Below the pieces are notes generated by a model. The model made no database searches. It saw only the letters and a list, made by a program, of their open reading frames with translations, and was not told where the DNA came from. From positions 37,649 through 101,648 of the forward strand of contig VIKE01000011.1 of NCBI GenBank assembly GCA_008080565.1: a stretch of DNA of 64,000 nucleotides. The letters run 5' to 3'. Each line of letters starts with the position of its first letter. Position 1 is the first letter of the stretch. Origin of the DNA: Rhodocyclaceae bacterium (GTDB lineage Bacteria; Pseudomonadota; Gammaproteobacteria; Burkholderiales; Rhodocyclaceae). Below, one piece after another: positions 55,686 through 64,000 of this stretch. Both the position numbers and the translations under genes were made by a program.

Positions 55686-57223
55686 CTTCGATTTCAAGCA
55701 AGATGAAGGTACTGGCCGTCGATGACAACCGCACCAATCTGCACATTCTTCAGGTTTTCCTGAAGAAACTGGGGCACGACGTACTGCTGGCCGAGAACGG
55801 TGAAGAGGCCGTCCGCCGCTTTGCAGCCGAGTCCCCGGATCTGGTGTTGCTCGACATCATGATGCCGGTGATGGATGGGTTCGAGGCGGCACGCAGAATC
55901 AAGGCAATGCCGCGCGACCGCTGGACGCCGGTCATCTTCCTCTCAGCGTTGAATCGCGATGAAAATCTGGTTGAAGGCCTTGATGCCGGCGCCGACGACT
56001 ACCTGACCAAACCGATCAATTTCGTTGTCCTCGAAGCCAAGCTTCGCTCGATGCAGCGTTCGCTGGCCATGCAACAGGAGTCCATCGACTCACTTCGGCG
56101 CGTACAAACCATTTCAGACAACGTGCTCGATGCCATTATCACCAGCGACGAATACGGCACCATGGTATCCGTCAACAAGTCCACCGAGCGTATCTTTGGC
56201 TGGACTTCCGATGAAATGGTAGGCAAAAACGTTTCCATGCTAATGCCGGAGCAGGAACGGTCGGCGCATGAGGTCCGAATCAGAGATCACGCCACGGACA
56301 GTTCGCCAAAGCCCATCGGCCTAGAGCGGGAACTCGAAGCTCAACACAAGGATGGTCACCGGTTTGCTGCGACAATGACCATCACGGAAATGGTGCTCGA
56401 CAATCAGCGAATGATGGTCGGCGTCATCCGCGATATTTCTGAGCGCAAGCAAACGGAGCAAAAACTCCGCGAAAATGCCCGCCAGTTGCAGGACTATTAC
56501 GACCAGACCCAAGCTGAACAACATCTCGCCTTGGGCCTGATGGAGAAGCAACTCCATCGCAAGGGCCTCCAGGACAGCCGTCTACGCTATACAGTCATCC
56601 CGGCCGAGAACTTCAGTGGCGACATCGTTGCCGCCAATCGCTCACCAGATGGACTTTTCTACGCCTTGCTCGCCGACGCCACCGGGCACGGCCTGACTGC
56701 AGCCATCAGCGTGTTGCCCGTGCTCGCGCTGTTCTACAGAATGACAAAGCTCAATCGGCCAATACGCGAGATTGTTCTTGAACTGAACTACCAACTAAAG
56801 GAGTCCATGCCTGTTGGGCGCTTCGTCGCCGTTACACTGGTTTGCCTCGACGAAACGAAAAAACAGGGCGACATCTGGGTTGGCGGCACCCCCGAAGCCT
56901 TCCTGTTCGACCGATGGGGAAGGATATCCCGCACCTTCCCATCGGCTAATCTTCCATTGGGGATCGTCGGCAATGACGAACTCGGCGGCAATCCCCAACA
57001 TTTCGATTGGGCTGGAGAGAGCCAGTTAGTACTCTGCTCGGACGGCTTGCTTGAGGCGACCAACCCAGAAGGCATTCAATTTGGTGTCGAGGGGCTGATA
57101 ACCGCTACCGCCAATACCTCGCCGACTGACCGCTTTGCCAAAATTGAGGCCGCGCTGGCGAGCCACCACAATAACGGCGTCGCTAGCGACGACATATCGC
57201 TAATGCTTATCGACTGCCCGTAA
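55682..57223 (+). CDS. Response regulator with PAS and PP2C (SpoIIE) phosphatase domain
   Basis: This 513-residue protein has a receiver (about 8-125; DD at 14-15, LLDIMMP, TKPINF), a PAS domain (TISDNVLDAIITSDEYGTMVSVN ... DISERK), and a C-terminal SpoIIE-type serine phosphatase (FSGDIVAANRSPDGLFYALLADATGHGLTAAI ... VLCSDGLLEATN ... SDDISLML). Together with the HATPase regulator it forms a receiver-controlled phosphatase/kinase pair. No STAS antagonist is encoded nearby. Confidence 0.92.
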   Translation: MTSISSKMKVLAVDDNRTNLHILQVFLKKLGHDVLLAENGEEAVRRFAAESPDLVLLDIMMPVMDGFEAARRIKAMPRDRWTPVIFLSALNRDENLVEGLDAGADDYLTKPINFVVLEAKLRSMQRSLAMQQESIDSLRRVQTISDNVLDAIITSDEYGTMVSVNKSTERIFGWTSDEMVGKNVSMLMPEQERSAHEVRIRDHATDSSPKPIGLERELEAQHKDGHRFAATMTITEMVLDNQRMMVGVIRDISERKQTEQKLRENARQLQDYYDQTQAEQHLALGLMEKQLHRKGLQDSRLRYTVIPAENFSGDIVAANRSPDGLFYALLADATGHGLTAAISVLPVLALFYRMTKLNRPIREIVLELNYQLKESMPVGRFVAVTLVCLDETKKQGDIWVGGTPEAFLFDRWGRISRTFPSANLPLGIVGNDELGGNPQHFDWAGESQLVLCSDGLLEATNPEGIQFGVEGLITATANTSPTDRFAKIEAALASHHNNGVASDDISLMLIDCP

Positions 57224-57248
57224 GCATCAGCAAAAAATACGGACAAAA

Positions 57249-57274
57249 AAAAGGCCGGAAATTCCGGCCTTTTT
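57249..57274. terminator. Bidirectional terminator between signalling operon and rplQ
   Basis: An 11-bp stem AAAAGGCCGGA / TCCGGCCTTTT with a 3-nt loop is flanked by A and T tracts. It closes the plus-strand signalling operon and the minus-strand ribosomal operon. Confidence 0.92.
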
Positions 57275-57288
57275 AACTACCGCTGCAT

Positions 57289-57687
57289 TTAGGCAGCGGA
57301 TTCTTCGATTTCCACAGCCTCGGTGGGCTCCGGACGGTCGACCAGTTCAACAAATGCCATCGGAGCATTATCGCCAACACGGAAACCACACTTCAGAATA
57401 CGAAGGTAGCCGCCCGGACGGGTTGCATAACGCGGGCCGATTTCGGCGAACAGCTTGACCACGATATCGCGGTCGCGCAGGCGGTCGAAGGCCAGACGCT
57501 TATTGGCCAGCGTCGGGGTCTTGCCGAGGGTGATCATCGGTTCAACAACACGGCGCAGTTCCTTTGCTTTCGGCACGGTGGTCTTGATGGCCTCGTGCTT
57601 GAGAAGGGAAACGGTCATGTTGCGCAGCATCGCCAAACGATGGCTGCTGGTACGGTTTAGTTTGCGAAGTCCATTGCGGTGACGCAT
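57289..57687 (-). CDS. rplQ: Ribosomal protein L17
   Basis: This 132-residue large-subunit protein starts [20 protein letters not shown] and is collinear with E. coli L17. Last gene of the alpha operon, with rpoA upstream and a terminator 15 bp downstream. Confidence 0.98.
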   Translation of the reverse strand: MRHRNGLRKLNRTSSHRLAMLRNMTVSLLKHEAIKTTVPKAKELRRVVEPMITLGKTPTLANKRLAFDRLRDRDIVVKLFAEIGPRYATRPGGYLRILKCGFRVGDNAPMAFVELVDRPEPTEAVEIEESAA

Positions 57688-57742
57688 GGTTAATCCTTTC
57701 TATATTCTGCAGGCGTCCCTTGACTGCCCGGGAGGAAAAGGC

Positions 57743-58717
57743 TTACGCCTTTTCCAGACCGGCGGGCGGCCAGTTTTCCAGTTTCATGCCGAGCGTCAGA
57801 CCGCGAGCGGCCAACACTTCCTTGATCTCATTCAGCGACTTGCGACCCAGATTCGGAGTCTTGAGAAGTTCATTCTCGGTACGCTGGATCAGATCGCCGA
57901 TGTAGTAGATATTCTCAGCCTTGAGGCAGTTCGCAGAACGAACCGTCAATTCGAGATCATCCACCGGACGGAGCAGAACCGGATCAACCTGAGCTGGCTT
58001 TGAAGCCTCGGCCACAGGTGCGGTACCCTCCAGATCAGCAAAAACCGAAAGCTGTTCCATCAATACGCGAGCAGCGTAGCGAATGGCTTCTTCCGGCTCG
58101 ACAACGCCGTTGGTTTCAATATCGACAATCAACTTGTCCAGGTCGGTACGCTGTTCAACGCGAGCGCTTTCGACAGCGTAAGCAACGCGACGAATCGGGC
58201 TGAACGATGCGTCAAGAACCAGCTTGCCAATTGACTTGGCATCGCCGAGATTGCGCATATTGCCGGGTACGTAACCACGGCCCTTCTCGACCTTGATCTC
58301 CATGGACAGCTTGCCGCCCGTGGAGAGGTGAGCGATTACGTGTTCCGGATTGATGATTTCCACGTCGTGCGGCAATTCGATATCGCCAGCACGAACTGGA
58401 CCTTCACCTTCCTTGGCCAGCTTCAGGTTAACGACATCGCGATTGTGCAGCTTGAACACGATACCCTTGAGGTTGAGGAGAATGTCGACGACATCTTCCT
58501 GCACGCCATCAATGGTCGAGTACTCATGAAGAACACCATCAATACCAACCTCGGTCGGTGCATAACCAACCATTGAGGAAAGCAGGATACGACGCAGCGC
58601 GTTGCCAAGAGTATGGCCATAACCGCGCTCAAACGGCTCCATGACCACCTTGGCCTGCACGGGCGAAACGCTCTGCACGTCGATGATACGGGGTTTAAGA
58701 AGTCCACTGCTTTGCAT
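57743..58717 (-). CDS. rpoA: RNA polymerase alpha subunit
   Basis: This 324-residue subunit has the N-terminal dimerisation domain ([23 protein letters not shown]) and the C-terminal DNA-binding domain ([47 protein letters not shown]) intact. Standard place between rpsD and rplQ. Confidence 0.99.
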   Translation of the reverse strand: MQSSGLLKPRIIDVQSVSPVQAKVVMEPFERGYGHTLGNALRRILLSSMVGYAPTEVGIDGVLHEYSTIDGVQEDVVDILLNLKGIVFKLHNRDVVNLKLAKEGEGPVRAGDIELPHDVEIINPEHVIAHLSTGGKLSMEIKVEKGRGYVPGNMRNLGDAKSIGKLVLDASFSPIRRVAYAVESARVEQRTDLDKLIVDIETNGVVEPEEAIRYAARVLMEQLSVFADLEGTAPVAEASKPAQVDPVLLRPVDDLELTVRSANCLKAENIYYIGDLIQRTENELLKTPNLGRKSLNEIKEVLAARGLTLGMKLENWPPAGLEKA

Positions 58718-58740
58718 GGGCTAGATCCTCTGCTCAGTGC

Positions 58741-59370
58741 TTACTTCGAGTAAAGTTCGATGACGAGACCTTCATTCAGGGTCGCCGGCAGTTCAGAGCG
58801 CTGCGGCATGGCCTTGAATGTGCCCTTGCCTTCCTTGACATCCACCGAAATCCACTCGGGGAAACCGCGGGACTCTGCAGCTTCCAGCGCAGCCTTGCAA
58901 CGCAGGGAAGCGCGGGCACGATCGGTCAGCTGGACAACATCACCCGGCTTGACGATAAAGGAAGGAATATTGCAGCGCTTGCCGTTGACCAGAACGCCAT
59001 TGTGACGAACGATCTGACGGGACTCGGTGCGGGAAGCACCAAAACCCATACGGTAGGCGACGGAGTCGAGGCGTGCTTCGAGCAATTGCAGGAGGTTTTC
59101 ACCGGTCTGGCCCTTGCGACGGTCAGCTTCGGCAAACGTCTTGCGGAACTGGCCTTCGAGGACGCCGTAGACACGACGGATCTTCTGCTTGGCACGGAGG
59201 TGAACACCATAGTCAGACAAACGAGCGCCTGATTTTTGGCCGTGTTGGCCAGGAGCATACGAACGACGCTCAATGGCACACTTGTCGGTAAAACACTTTT
59301 CGCCCTTCAGGAACAACTTTTCGCCTTCGCGGCGGCACTGACGGCATTTCGGATCGAGATTACGAGCCAC
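58741..59370 (-). CDS. rpsD: Ribosomal protein S4
   Basis: This 209-residue small-subunit protein has a zinc-type cysteine set (CRQCRREGEKLFLKGEKCFTDKCAIERR) near the N-terminus and the S4 RNA-binding domain (RLDSVAYRMGFGASRTESRQIVRHNGVLVNG). Full length. Confidence 0.99.
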   Translation of the reverse strand: MARNLDPKCRQCRREGEKLFLKGEKCFTDKCAIERRSYAPGQHGQKSGARLSDYGVHLRAKQKIRRVYGVLEGQFRKTFAEADRRKGQTGENLLQLLEARLDSVAYRMGFGASRTESRQIVRHNGVLVNGKRCNIPSFIVKPGDVVQLTDRARASLRCKAALEAAESRGFPEWISVDVKEGKGTFKAMPQRSELPATLNEGLVIELYSK

Positions 59371-59382
59371 TTGTCTTTCTCC

Positions 59383-59772
59383 TTAGATGCGGCGCTTTTT
59401 GGGCGGACGGCAACCGTTATGCGGCACCGGCGTCACGTCGGAAATCGCGGTGATCTTCATGCCCAACGCGTTCAGAGCGCGGACCGAAGATTCACGACCA
59501 GGACCAGGGCCCTTGATGCGAACTTCCAGATTCTTAACGCCACATTCCTGAGCAGCCTTGCCAGCGGCTTCAGCAGCAACCTGAGCAGCAAACGGGGTGG
59601 ACTTGCGCGAACCGCGGAAGCCGGCACCACCGGAAGTAGCCCAAGACAACGCATTGCCCTGACGATCGGTAATGGTGATGATGGTGTTATTAAACGATGC
59701 GTGAATATGGGCGATGCCCTCAGCAACGTTCTTTTTTACCTTTTTGCGAACTTTGGTAGCAGTCTTTGCCAT
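59383..59772 (-). CDS. rpsK: Ribosomal protein S11
   Basis: This 129-residue platform protein is full length, with [18 protein letters not shown] and the C-terminal [15 protein letters not shown]. It lies 12 bp upstream of rpsD. Confidence 0.99.
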   Translation of the reverse strand: MAKTATKVRKKVKKNVAEGIAHIHASFNNTIITITDRQGNALSWATSGGAGFRGSRKSTPFAAQVAAEAAGKAAQECGVKNLEVRIKGPGPGRESSVRALNALGMKITAISDVTPVPHNGCRPPKKRRI

Positions 59773-59784
59773 GTTCTGTCCCTA

Positions 59785-60147
59785 TCACTTCTTGCCAGCA
59801 ATGGCCTTGCGCGGACCCTTGCGAGTGCGAGCATTGGTACGGGTGCGCTGACCGCGGCAAGGCAAGCCCTTGCGATGGCGAAGGCCACGGTAGCAACCGA
59901 GGTCCATCAGACGCTTGATGTTCATTGTGACTTCGCGACGCAGATCACCTTCTACGGTGAATTTGCCGACTTCGTCACGCAGACGATCCATGTCCGCATC
60001 GGACAGGTCTTTCATTTTGGTAGAACGAACGATACCGGCCGCGTCACAAATCTTCTGTGCGCGGGTACGGCCGATGCCGAAAATCGCGGTCAACGCGATC
60101 TCTGCATGCTGATGGTTCGGAATGTTTACCCCTGCGATACGGGCCAT
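59785..60147 (-). CDS. rpsM: Ribosomal protein S13
   Basis: This 120-residue protein starts [14 protein letters not shown] and has the [26 protein letters not shown]-terminal region. Collinear with E. coli S13 and located first in the alpha operon. Confidence 0.99.
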   Translation of the reverse strand: MARIAGVNIPNHQHAEIALTAIFGIGRTRAQKICDAAGIVRSTKMKDLSDADMDRLRDEVGKFTVEGDLRREVTMNIKRLMDLGCYRGLRHRKGLPCRGQRTRTNARTRKGPRKAIAGKK

Positions 60148-60195
60148 CGAATCACTCCACTATTTCAAAATTAACAAATGCCGACGCCAAAGCCA

Positions 60196-60309
60196 TTAGC
60201 CTTGGCGCTGCTTGTGACGCGGGTCCTTGCAAATGACGCGAACGACACCCTTGCGACGGATGACTTTGCAATTGCGACACACGCGCTTAACTGAAGGATG
60301 CACTTTCAT
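60196..60309 (-). CDS. rpmJ: Ribosomal protein L36
   Basis: The 37-residue product reads [20 protein letters not shown] and then [17 protein letters not shown]. It has the four-residue zinc set (C-x2-C, C, H) of the C+ form of L36. It lies between infA and rpsM and is too short for many gene finders. Confidence 0.97.
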   Translation of the reverse strand: MKVHPSVKRVCRNCKVIRRKGVVRVICKDPRHKQRQG

Positions 60310-60385
60310 GTTTAACTCCTCGTCTGCGAGGGCTTGGAAGCAGCCGTGATTCCTTGCCCTGCGGTTTATTGCGTAGAGAACTCTT

Positions 60386-60604
60386 TTACTTGACCCGGAA
60401 AACGATCCGGGCCTTGCTTAAATCATATGGCGTCAACTGTACGGTCACTTTGTCACCGGGAAGAATGCGTATGTAATGCATTCGCATCTTTCCGGAGATG
60501 AACCCAAGCACAATATGGCCGTTTTCCAACTTGACCTTGAAGGTCGCATTTGGGAGATTTTCAACAACCTCCCCTTGCATTTCTATGTAATCCTCTTTTG
60601 CCAT
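60386..60604 (-). CDS. infA: Translation initiation factor IF-1
   Basis: This 72-residue OB-fold protein ([19 protein letters not shown] ...) binds the ribosomal A site during initiation. It starts 6 bp after the secY stop, as in many betaproteobacteria where infA lies within the spc operon. Confidence 0.98.
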   Translation of the reverse strand: MAKEDYIEMQGEVVENLPNATFKVKLENGHIVLGFISGKMRMHYIRILPGDKVTVQLTPYDLSKARIVFRVK

Positions 60605-60610
60605 GAGCAA

Positions 60611-61933
60611 TTACTTGATCATCGGTGCGCCTTTGAAATTTGCCTTCTTCAGCAAGCTTTCATACTGGTGCGACATCACGTAGGCCTGAACCTGCGACAT
60701 AAAGTCCATGGTCACGACTACGATAATCAACAGCGAAGTGCCACCAAAATAGAACGGTACGTTCCATTTCAGGATCAAAAATTCCGGAAGCAGACAAACG
60801 ACAGTGATGTAGGCGGCGCCGATCAGGGTCAAACGCATCAATATCTTGTCAATGTAGCGCGCTGTCTGCTCACCCGGGCGAATACCGGGAACGAACGCAC
60901 CGCTTTTCTTCAGGTTATCCGCAGTTTCCTTGGAGTTGAACACCAAGGCGGTGTAGAAAAAACAGAAGAAGACGATCGCCGAGGCATACAGCATGACGTA
61001 AATCGGCTGTCCTGGCGACAAAGTACCAGCAACATCCTTCAACCAGTGCATCGACTCGCTAGCGCCAAACCAGTTGGCGACTGTGGCGGGGAACAGGATG
61101 ATCGACGAGGCGAAAATCGGTGGGATAACGCCAGACATATTCAGTTTGAGCGGTAGATGCGAGCTCTGACCACCGTAAATCTTGTTGCCAACCTGGCGCT
61201 TGGCATAATTGACCAGAATCTTGCGTTGACCGCGCTCTACAAACACTACGAAGCCCGTCACCACCACAACCAGAACACAGATGATCAGTGCGGTCAGCGG
61301 ATGCATGGCACCGGTACGAACCAGTTCAAGCAGTCCGCCAATGGCGTTTGGCAAGCCGGCAGCGATACCTGCGAAAATGATGATCGAAATCCCGTTCCCA
61401 AGACCGCGCTCGGTAATCTGCTCACCCAGCCACATCAGGAACATCGTACCGGTCAGTAGCGTCGACACCGTGGTCAGACGGAACATGAACCCAGGATCGT
61501 TAACCAGCCCAGCCTGCGCCTCGAGCGCGACAGCGATACCCAGCCCCTGAAAGAGGGCGAGAATCACGGTGCCATAGCGGGTATATTGCGTAATCTTGCG
61601 ACGTCCGGCTTCACCCTCTTTTTTCAGGGCTTCGAGTTGCGGACTGGCAACACTCATCAGTTGCATGATGATCGAGGCCGAAATGTACGGCATGATCCCA
61701 AGTGCAAAAATGGTGAATCGCGACAAGGCACCACCCGAGAACATGTTGAACATGCCCAGGATGCCGCCCTGTTGCGAATTGAAGAGATCGGCCAGCGCGT
61801 TCGGGTCAATCCCAGGAACCGGAATATGGGCGCCAATGCGGTACACGACCAGCGCACCAAGCAGGAACCAGAGCCGGCGCTTGAGATCGCCGAACTTGCC
61901 ACCCTTGCCAACGGTATTGGGATTTGCTGCCAA
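60611..61933 (-). CDS. secY: Preprotein translocase subunit SecY
   Basis: This 440-residue channel protein has ten helices, with [18 protein letters not shown] at the N-terminus, [17 protein letters not shown], and the cytoplasmic loop [18 protein letters not shown] region. Full length and in the normal place after rplO. Confidence 0.99.
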   Translation of the reverse strand: MAANPNTVGKGGKFGDLKRRLWFLLGALVVYRIGAHIPVPGIDPNALADLFNSQQGGILGMFNMFSGGALSRFTIFALGIMPYISASIIMQLMSVASPQLEALKKEGEAGRRKITQYTRYGTVILALFQGLGIAVALEAQAGLVNDPGFMFRLTTVSTLLTGTMFLMWLGEQITERGLGNGISIIIFAGIAAGLPNAIGGLLELVRTGAMHPLTALIICVLVVVVTGFVVFVERGQRKILVNYAKRQVGNKIYGGQSSHLPLKLNMSGVIPPIFASSIILFPATVANWFGASESMHWLKDVAGTLSPGQPIYVMLYASAIVFFCFFYTALVFNSKETADNLKKSGAFVPGIRPGEQTARYIDKILMRLTLIGAAYITVVCLLPEFLILKWNVPFYFGGTSLLIIVVVTMDFMSQVQAYVMSHQYESLLKKANFKGAPMIK

Positions 61934-61953
61934 CGTTCTAACCTTTCCCTGTC

Positions 61954-62391
61954 TTACTCTGCGACGACCGAGCCGCCGGCAGCTTCGATAGCAGCCTTGG
62001 CACCCTTGGTAGCGCCCACACCCTTAAGGACGACCTTGCGGGCGATGGCGCCAGATAGGATAACCTTGGCGGAGAGAGCGTCACCCGGAACGATACCGGC
62101 AACCTGCAGGGCGAGGAGATCAATCTCTTCAACCGGCAGACGCTCGAGGTCGGTCAGGCGAACTTCGTAGTTACGGGCACGGGTCAGCGAGTTGAAACCA
62201 CGCTTCGGCAGGCGACGCTGCAAAGGCATTTGACCGCCTTCGAAGCCAACCTTGTGGAAACCGCCCGAACGGGACTTCTGACCCTTGTGGCCACGGCCGC
62301 AGGTCTTGCCGAGGCCGGAACCGATGCCACGACCGACGCGCTTGGCGGCCTTCTTGGAGCCTTCACCCGGCTTGATGGTATTCAGACGCAT
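61954..62391 (-). CDS. rplO: Ribosomal protein L15
   Basis: This 145-residue protein starts [22 protein letters not shown] and has the Gly-rich [20 protein letters not shown] arm. Full length. It lies 3 bp downstream of the rpmD stop. Confidence 0.99.
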   Translation of the reverse strand: MRLNTIKPGEGSKKAAKRVGRGIGSGLGKTCGRGHKGQKSRSGGFHKVGFEGGQMPLQRRLPKRGFNSLTRARNYEVRLTDLERLPVEEIDLLALQVAGIVPGDALSAKVILSGAIARKVVLKGVGATKGAKAAIEAAGGSVVAE

Positions 62392-62394
62392 GGC

Positions 62395-62577
62395 TTAACC
62401 CTCAACCTTGACGAGATACTGAACCTTCTGGATCATGCCGCGCACGCACGGCGTATCCACCAGTTCAGAGGTGCTGTTCAGCTTGCGCAGACCCAGACCA
62501 CGCACCGTGGCGCGGTGGTCCTGCTTGGTGCCGATGATGCTCTTGACGAGCTTCACTGTGATTTTCTTGTCAGCCAT
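62395..62577 (-). CDS. rpmD: Ribosomal protein L30 (in-frame with rpsE)
   Basis: From the internal ATG at 62577 the frame encodes a complete 60-residue L30 ([20 protein letters not shown] ...). If the missing rpsE tail is an assembly gap, this is the true separate gene. As the sequence stands, only a weak CGGAA precedes the ATG, and translation would read through from rpsE. Confidence 0.8.
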   Translation of the reverse strand: MADKKITVKLVKSIIGTKQDHRATVRGLGLRKLNSTSELVDTPCVRGMIQKVQYLVKVEG

Positions 62578-63060
62578 TTCCGATGGCGTATTGACCTTCG
62601 ACAGACCGTCGATGGTGGCACGCACGATGTTGTAAGGATTGGTCGAGCCGTGCGCCTTGGCCACCACGTTGGTGACGCCGACGACTTCGAAGACAGCGCG
62701 CATGGCGCCGCCAGCGATGATGCCCGTACCTTCCGGAGCCGGCTGGATCATCACGGTGGTGGCGCCGTGACGGCCCATGACGGTGTGATGCACGGTGCCG
62801 TTCTTCAGGCTGACCTTGGCCATCTTGCGACGGGCCTCTTCCATTGCCTTCTGAGCAGCCACGGGCACTTCGCGGGACTTGCCCTTGCCCATGCCGATGC
62901 CGCCATCGCCGTCACCAACGACAGTCAGGGCTGCGAAACCGAGGATTCGGCCGCCCTTAACCACCTTGGTAACGCGATTGACCGCGACCATCTTTTCGCG
63001 CATGCCGTCATCACGCTCTTCAGCTTGCTGCGGCTTCTTGTTTCTTTCAGGTTTAGCCAT
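62395..63060 (-). CDS. rpsE: Ribosomal proteins S5 and L30 fused in one frame
   Basis: One 221-residue frame encodes S5 ([19 protein letters not shown] to LSKVNTPSE) joined directly to complete L30 ([16 protein letters not shown] to the end). S5 normally ends about 14 residues later (a VAAKRGKSVEEILG-like tail) and is followed by a stop, spacer and separate rpmD start. That roughly 55-65 bp block is missing here. An S5-L30 fusion would be extraordinary; a deletion in the assembly is the leading explanation. S5 itself is otherwise intact, including [20 protein letters not shown]. Confidence 0.85.
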   Translation of the reverse strand: MAKPERNKKPQQAEERDDGMREKMVAVNRVTKVVKGGRILGFAALTVVGDGDGGIGMGKGKSREVPVAAQKAMEEARRKMAKVSLKNGTVHHTVMGRHGATTVMIQPAPEGTGIIAGGAMRAVFEVVGVTNVVAKAHGSTNPYNIVRATIDGLSKVNTPSEMADKKITVKLVKSIIGTKQDHRATVRGLGLRKLNSTSELVDTPCVRGMIQKVQYLVKVEG

Positions 63061-63105
63061 TTTCTAACCTTATCCTTTCGCAGCGATCAGAACTTCAGAC
63101 CGGCT

Positions 63106-63387
63106 TCACGCGCCCACTTGCTCGATGCCGGCGGCCTTTGCGCGCTCGGCAATCAGCTTACCCACCGAAGTGGCAGCAGCCTTGTTACCGCCGTTCGGGA
63201 CGTCGTTGCGAACGTCCTTGTCCAGCGTGGAAGCCGAAGCCAGGACCTTACCGCCACAGGGCGAGATGATCTGGGCATAGATATGCTGATTCGTGCGATT
63301 GACGCACAGACGCACAGCCTTGAGTTCGGCGATTTTGGCCCGGGTTTGGCGGGAACGGCGCAAACGCGCTTGTTTCTTATTAAACAT
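63106..63387 (-). CDS. rplR: Ribosomal protein L18, C-terminally truncated
   Basis: The 93-residue frame matches L18 from the N-terminus to AKAAGIEQV, then ends GA-stop. In the next frame the DNA continues REAGLKF, the normal L18 terminus. About 20 residues (the FDRSGF-KYHGRV-KALADA region) are absent and the frame shifts at about 63106-63118. L18 normally has about 117 residues and is essential. Likely an assembly deletion like those in actP and ubiD. Confidence 0.85.
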   Translation of the reverse strand: MFNKKQARLRRSRQTRAKIAELKAVRLCVNRTNQHIYAQIISPCGGKVLASASTLDKDVRNDVPNGGNKAAATSVGKLIAERAKAAGIEQVGA

Positions 63388-63396
63388 ATGCCACCC

Positions 63397-63927
63397 TTAC
63401 TTCTTCTTGGTTTCCTTGATAACCACCACTTCGTCCGAGTACCGAACGCCCTTGCCCTTGTAGGGCTCCGGCTTGCGGTATGCACGAACTTCGGCAGCGA
63501 CCTGGCCAACCTGTTGCTTGTCGGCCCCCTTGATCAGGATTTCGGTCTGAGTCGGGCACTCGACTTTCACACCAGCCGGCATCTTGTGCGCGACGGGGTG
63601 CGAAAAGCCCAACGACAGATTCAGAACATCGCCCTGAGCCTGGGCGCGGTAACCCACGCCAACCAGCTGAAGCTTGCGCTCGAAACCTTTGGAAACACCG
63701 GTGACCATGTTGTTGAGGTTGGCACGCATGGTGCCCCACATGGCAGCAGCATTAGCAGCACCATCAACCTTGGAAACCTGAACGTTCTGACCTTCAACGG
63801 AAATCGTGACAGCAGGATGAGTAATTGCTTTCAAGGTACCCAGCGGGCCCTTGACGGTAATTTGCTCACCAACCGAGACTTCAACACCGGCCGGCAGAAC
63901 GATGGGATTTTTACCAATACGCGACAT
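63397..63927 (-). CDS. rplF: Ribosomal protein L6
   Basis: This 176-residue protein starts [17 protein letters not shown] and ends with the [16 protein letters not shown] region and KETKKK. Full length, between rpsH and rplR. Confidence 0.99.
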   Translation of the reverse strand: MSRIGKNPIVLPAGVEVSVGEQITVKGPLGTLKAITHPAVTISVEGQNVQVSKVDGAANAAAMWGTMRANLNNMVTGVSKGFERKLQLVGVGYRAQAQGDVLNLSLGFSHPVAHKMPAGVKVECPTQTEILIKGADKQQVGQVAAEVRAYRKPEPYKGKGVRYSDEVVVIKETKKK

Positions 63928-63937
63928 AGATATCCCC

Positions 63938-64000
63938 TTACGCCACGATGCAAAGAACTTCGCCGCCGACCTTGCTGGCGCGAGCCTTGCGATCAGTCAT
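63938..64000 (-). CDS. rpsH: Ribosomal protein S8, C-terminal end (partial)
   Basis: The last 20 codons of S8 ([20 protein letters not shown]) run into the right edge of the window. They match the family C-terminus, so the Met at the edge is internal rather than a start. Its place upstream of rplF is the normal spc order. Confidence 0.9.
   Translation of the reverse strand: MTDRKARASKVGGEVLCIVA

Overview
The window is about 64 kb of high-GC DNA with the gene content and protein style of a betaproteobacterium of the Rhodocyclales, most like Dechloromonas/Azonexus. Pointers are a dihydrolipoamide dehydrogenase with an N-terminal lipoyl domain, a PEP-CTERM secreted protein, DUF485/ActP acetate uptake, PhoX with PPK2, many PAS/GGDEF/EAL and two-component proteins, and the classic spc/alpha ribosomal protein operon. 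This placement is an inference from protein style; no 16S gene is present.

Layout. 1-5 kb: end of the pyruvate dehydrogenase cluster (aceF, lpdA), a PAS-GGDEF-EAL protein and a degraded second copy of the lpdA 3' end. 5-12 kb: a thioesterase, a PEP-CTERM protein, and a phosphate group (PhoX, PPK2, SixA), then rsmJ and tRNA-Phe. 12-19 kb: a TctDE-like two-component pair, a broken actP with its DUF485 partner, and groESL under a perfect CIRCE operator. 19-24 kb: a PAS chemoreceptor, dacB, a ferredoxin-like protein and a CopD-like membrane protein. 24-29 kb: a leftward operon with ubiA, two small c-type cytochromes and a frameshifted ubiD. 29-36 kb: a TonB-like protein with a perfectly periodic coiled coil, a CheY-like regulator, an LplT-PlsC fusion, Aas and an ArsR regulator that looks leaderless. 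36-38 kb: a low-GC DUF2806 gene and a phytochelatin synthase interrupted by TGA. 38-53 kb: metabolic and envelope genes (flavin oxidoreductase, acuI, MFS/LysR pair, recG, ridA, lipoproteins, SPOR protein, FadL, YciA, an Atm1-like ABC transporter). 53-57 kb: a three-gene signalling operon (CHASE kinase; receiver-HATPase; receiver-PAS-PP2C). 57-64 kb: leftward ribosomal operon from rpsH to rplQ.

Two observations stand out. First, a 35-bp asymmetric motif (CCACGGTCAACCGG followed by two A/T-rich blocks about one helical turn apart) occurs at least 12 times in the first 53 kb, roughly every 4-5 kb, in both orientations. Some copies lie inside conserved genes without disturbing the protein. Its architecture recalls the DNA uptake sequences of Pasteurellaceae, but I do not recognise this motif. 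Second, several conserved genes (actP twice, ubiD, the rpsE/rpmD junction, rplR) each lack a block of about 50-130 bp. Because two of these loci are ribosomal proteins, this is either a shared assembly fault or unusual genome decay, and it must be settled before the fusions and truncations are taken as real.
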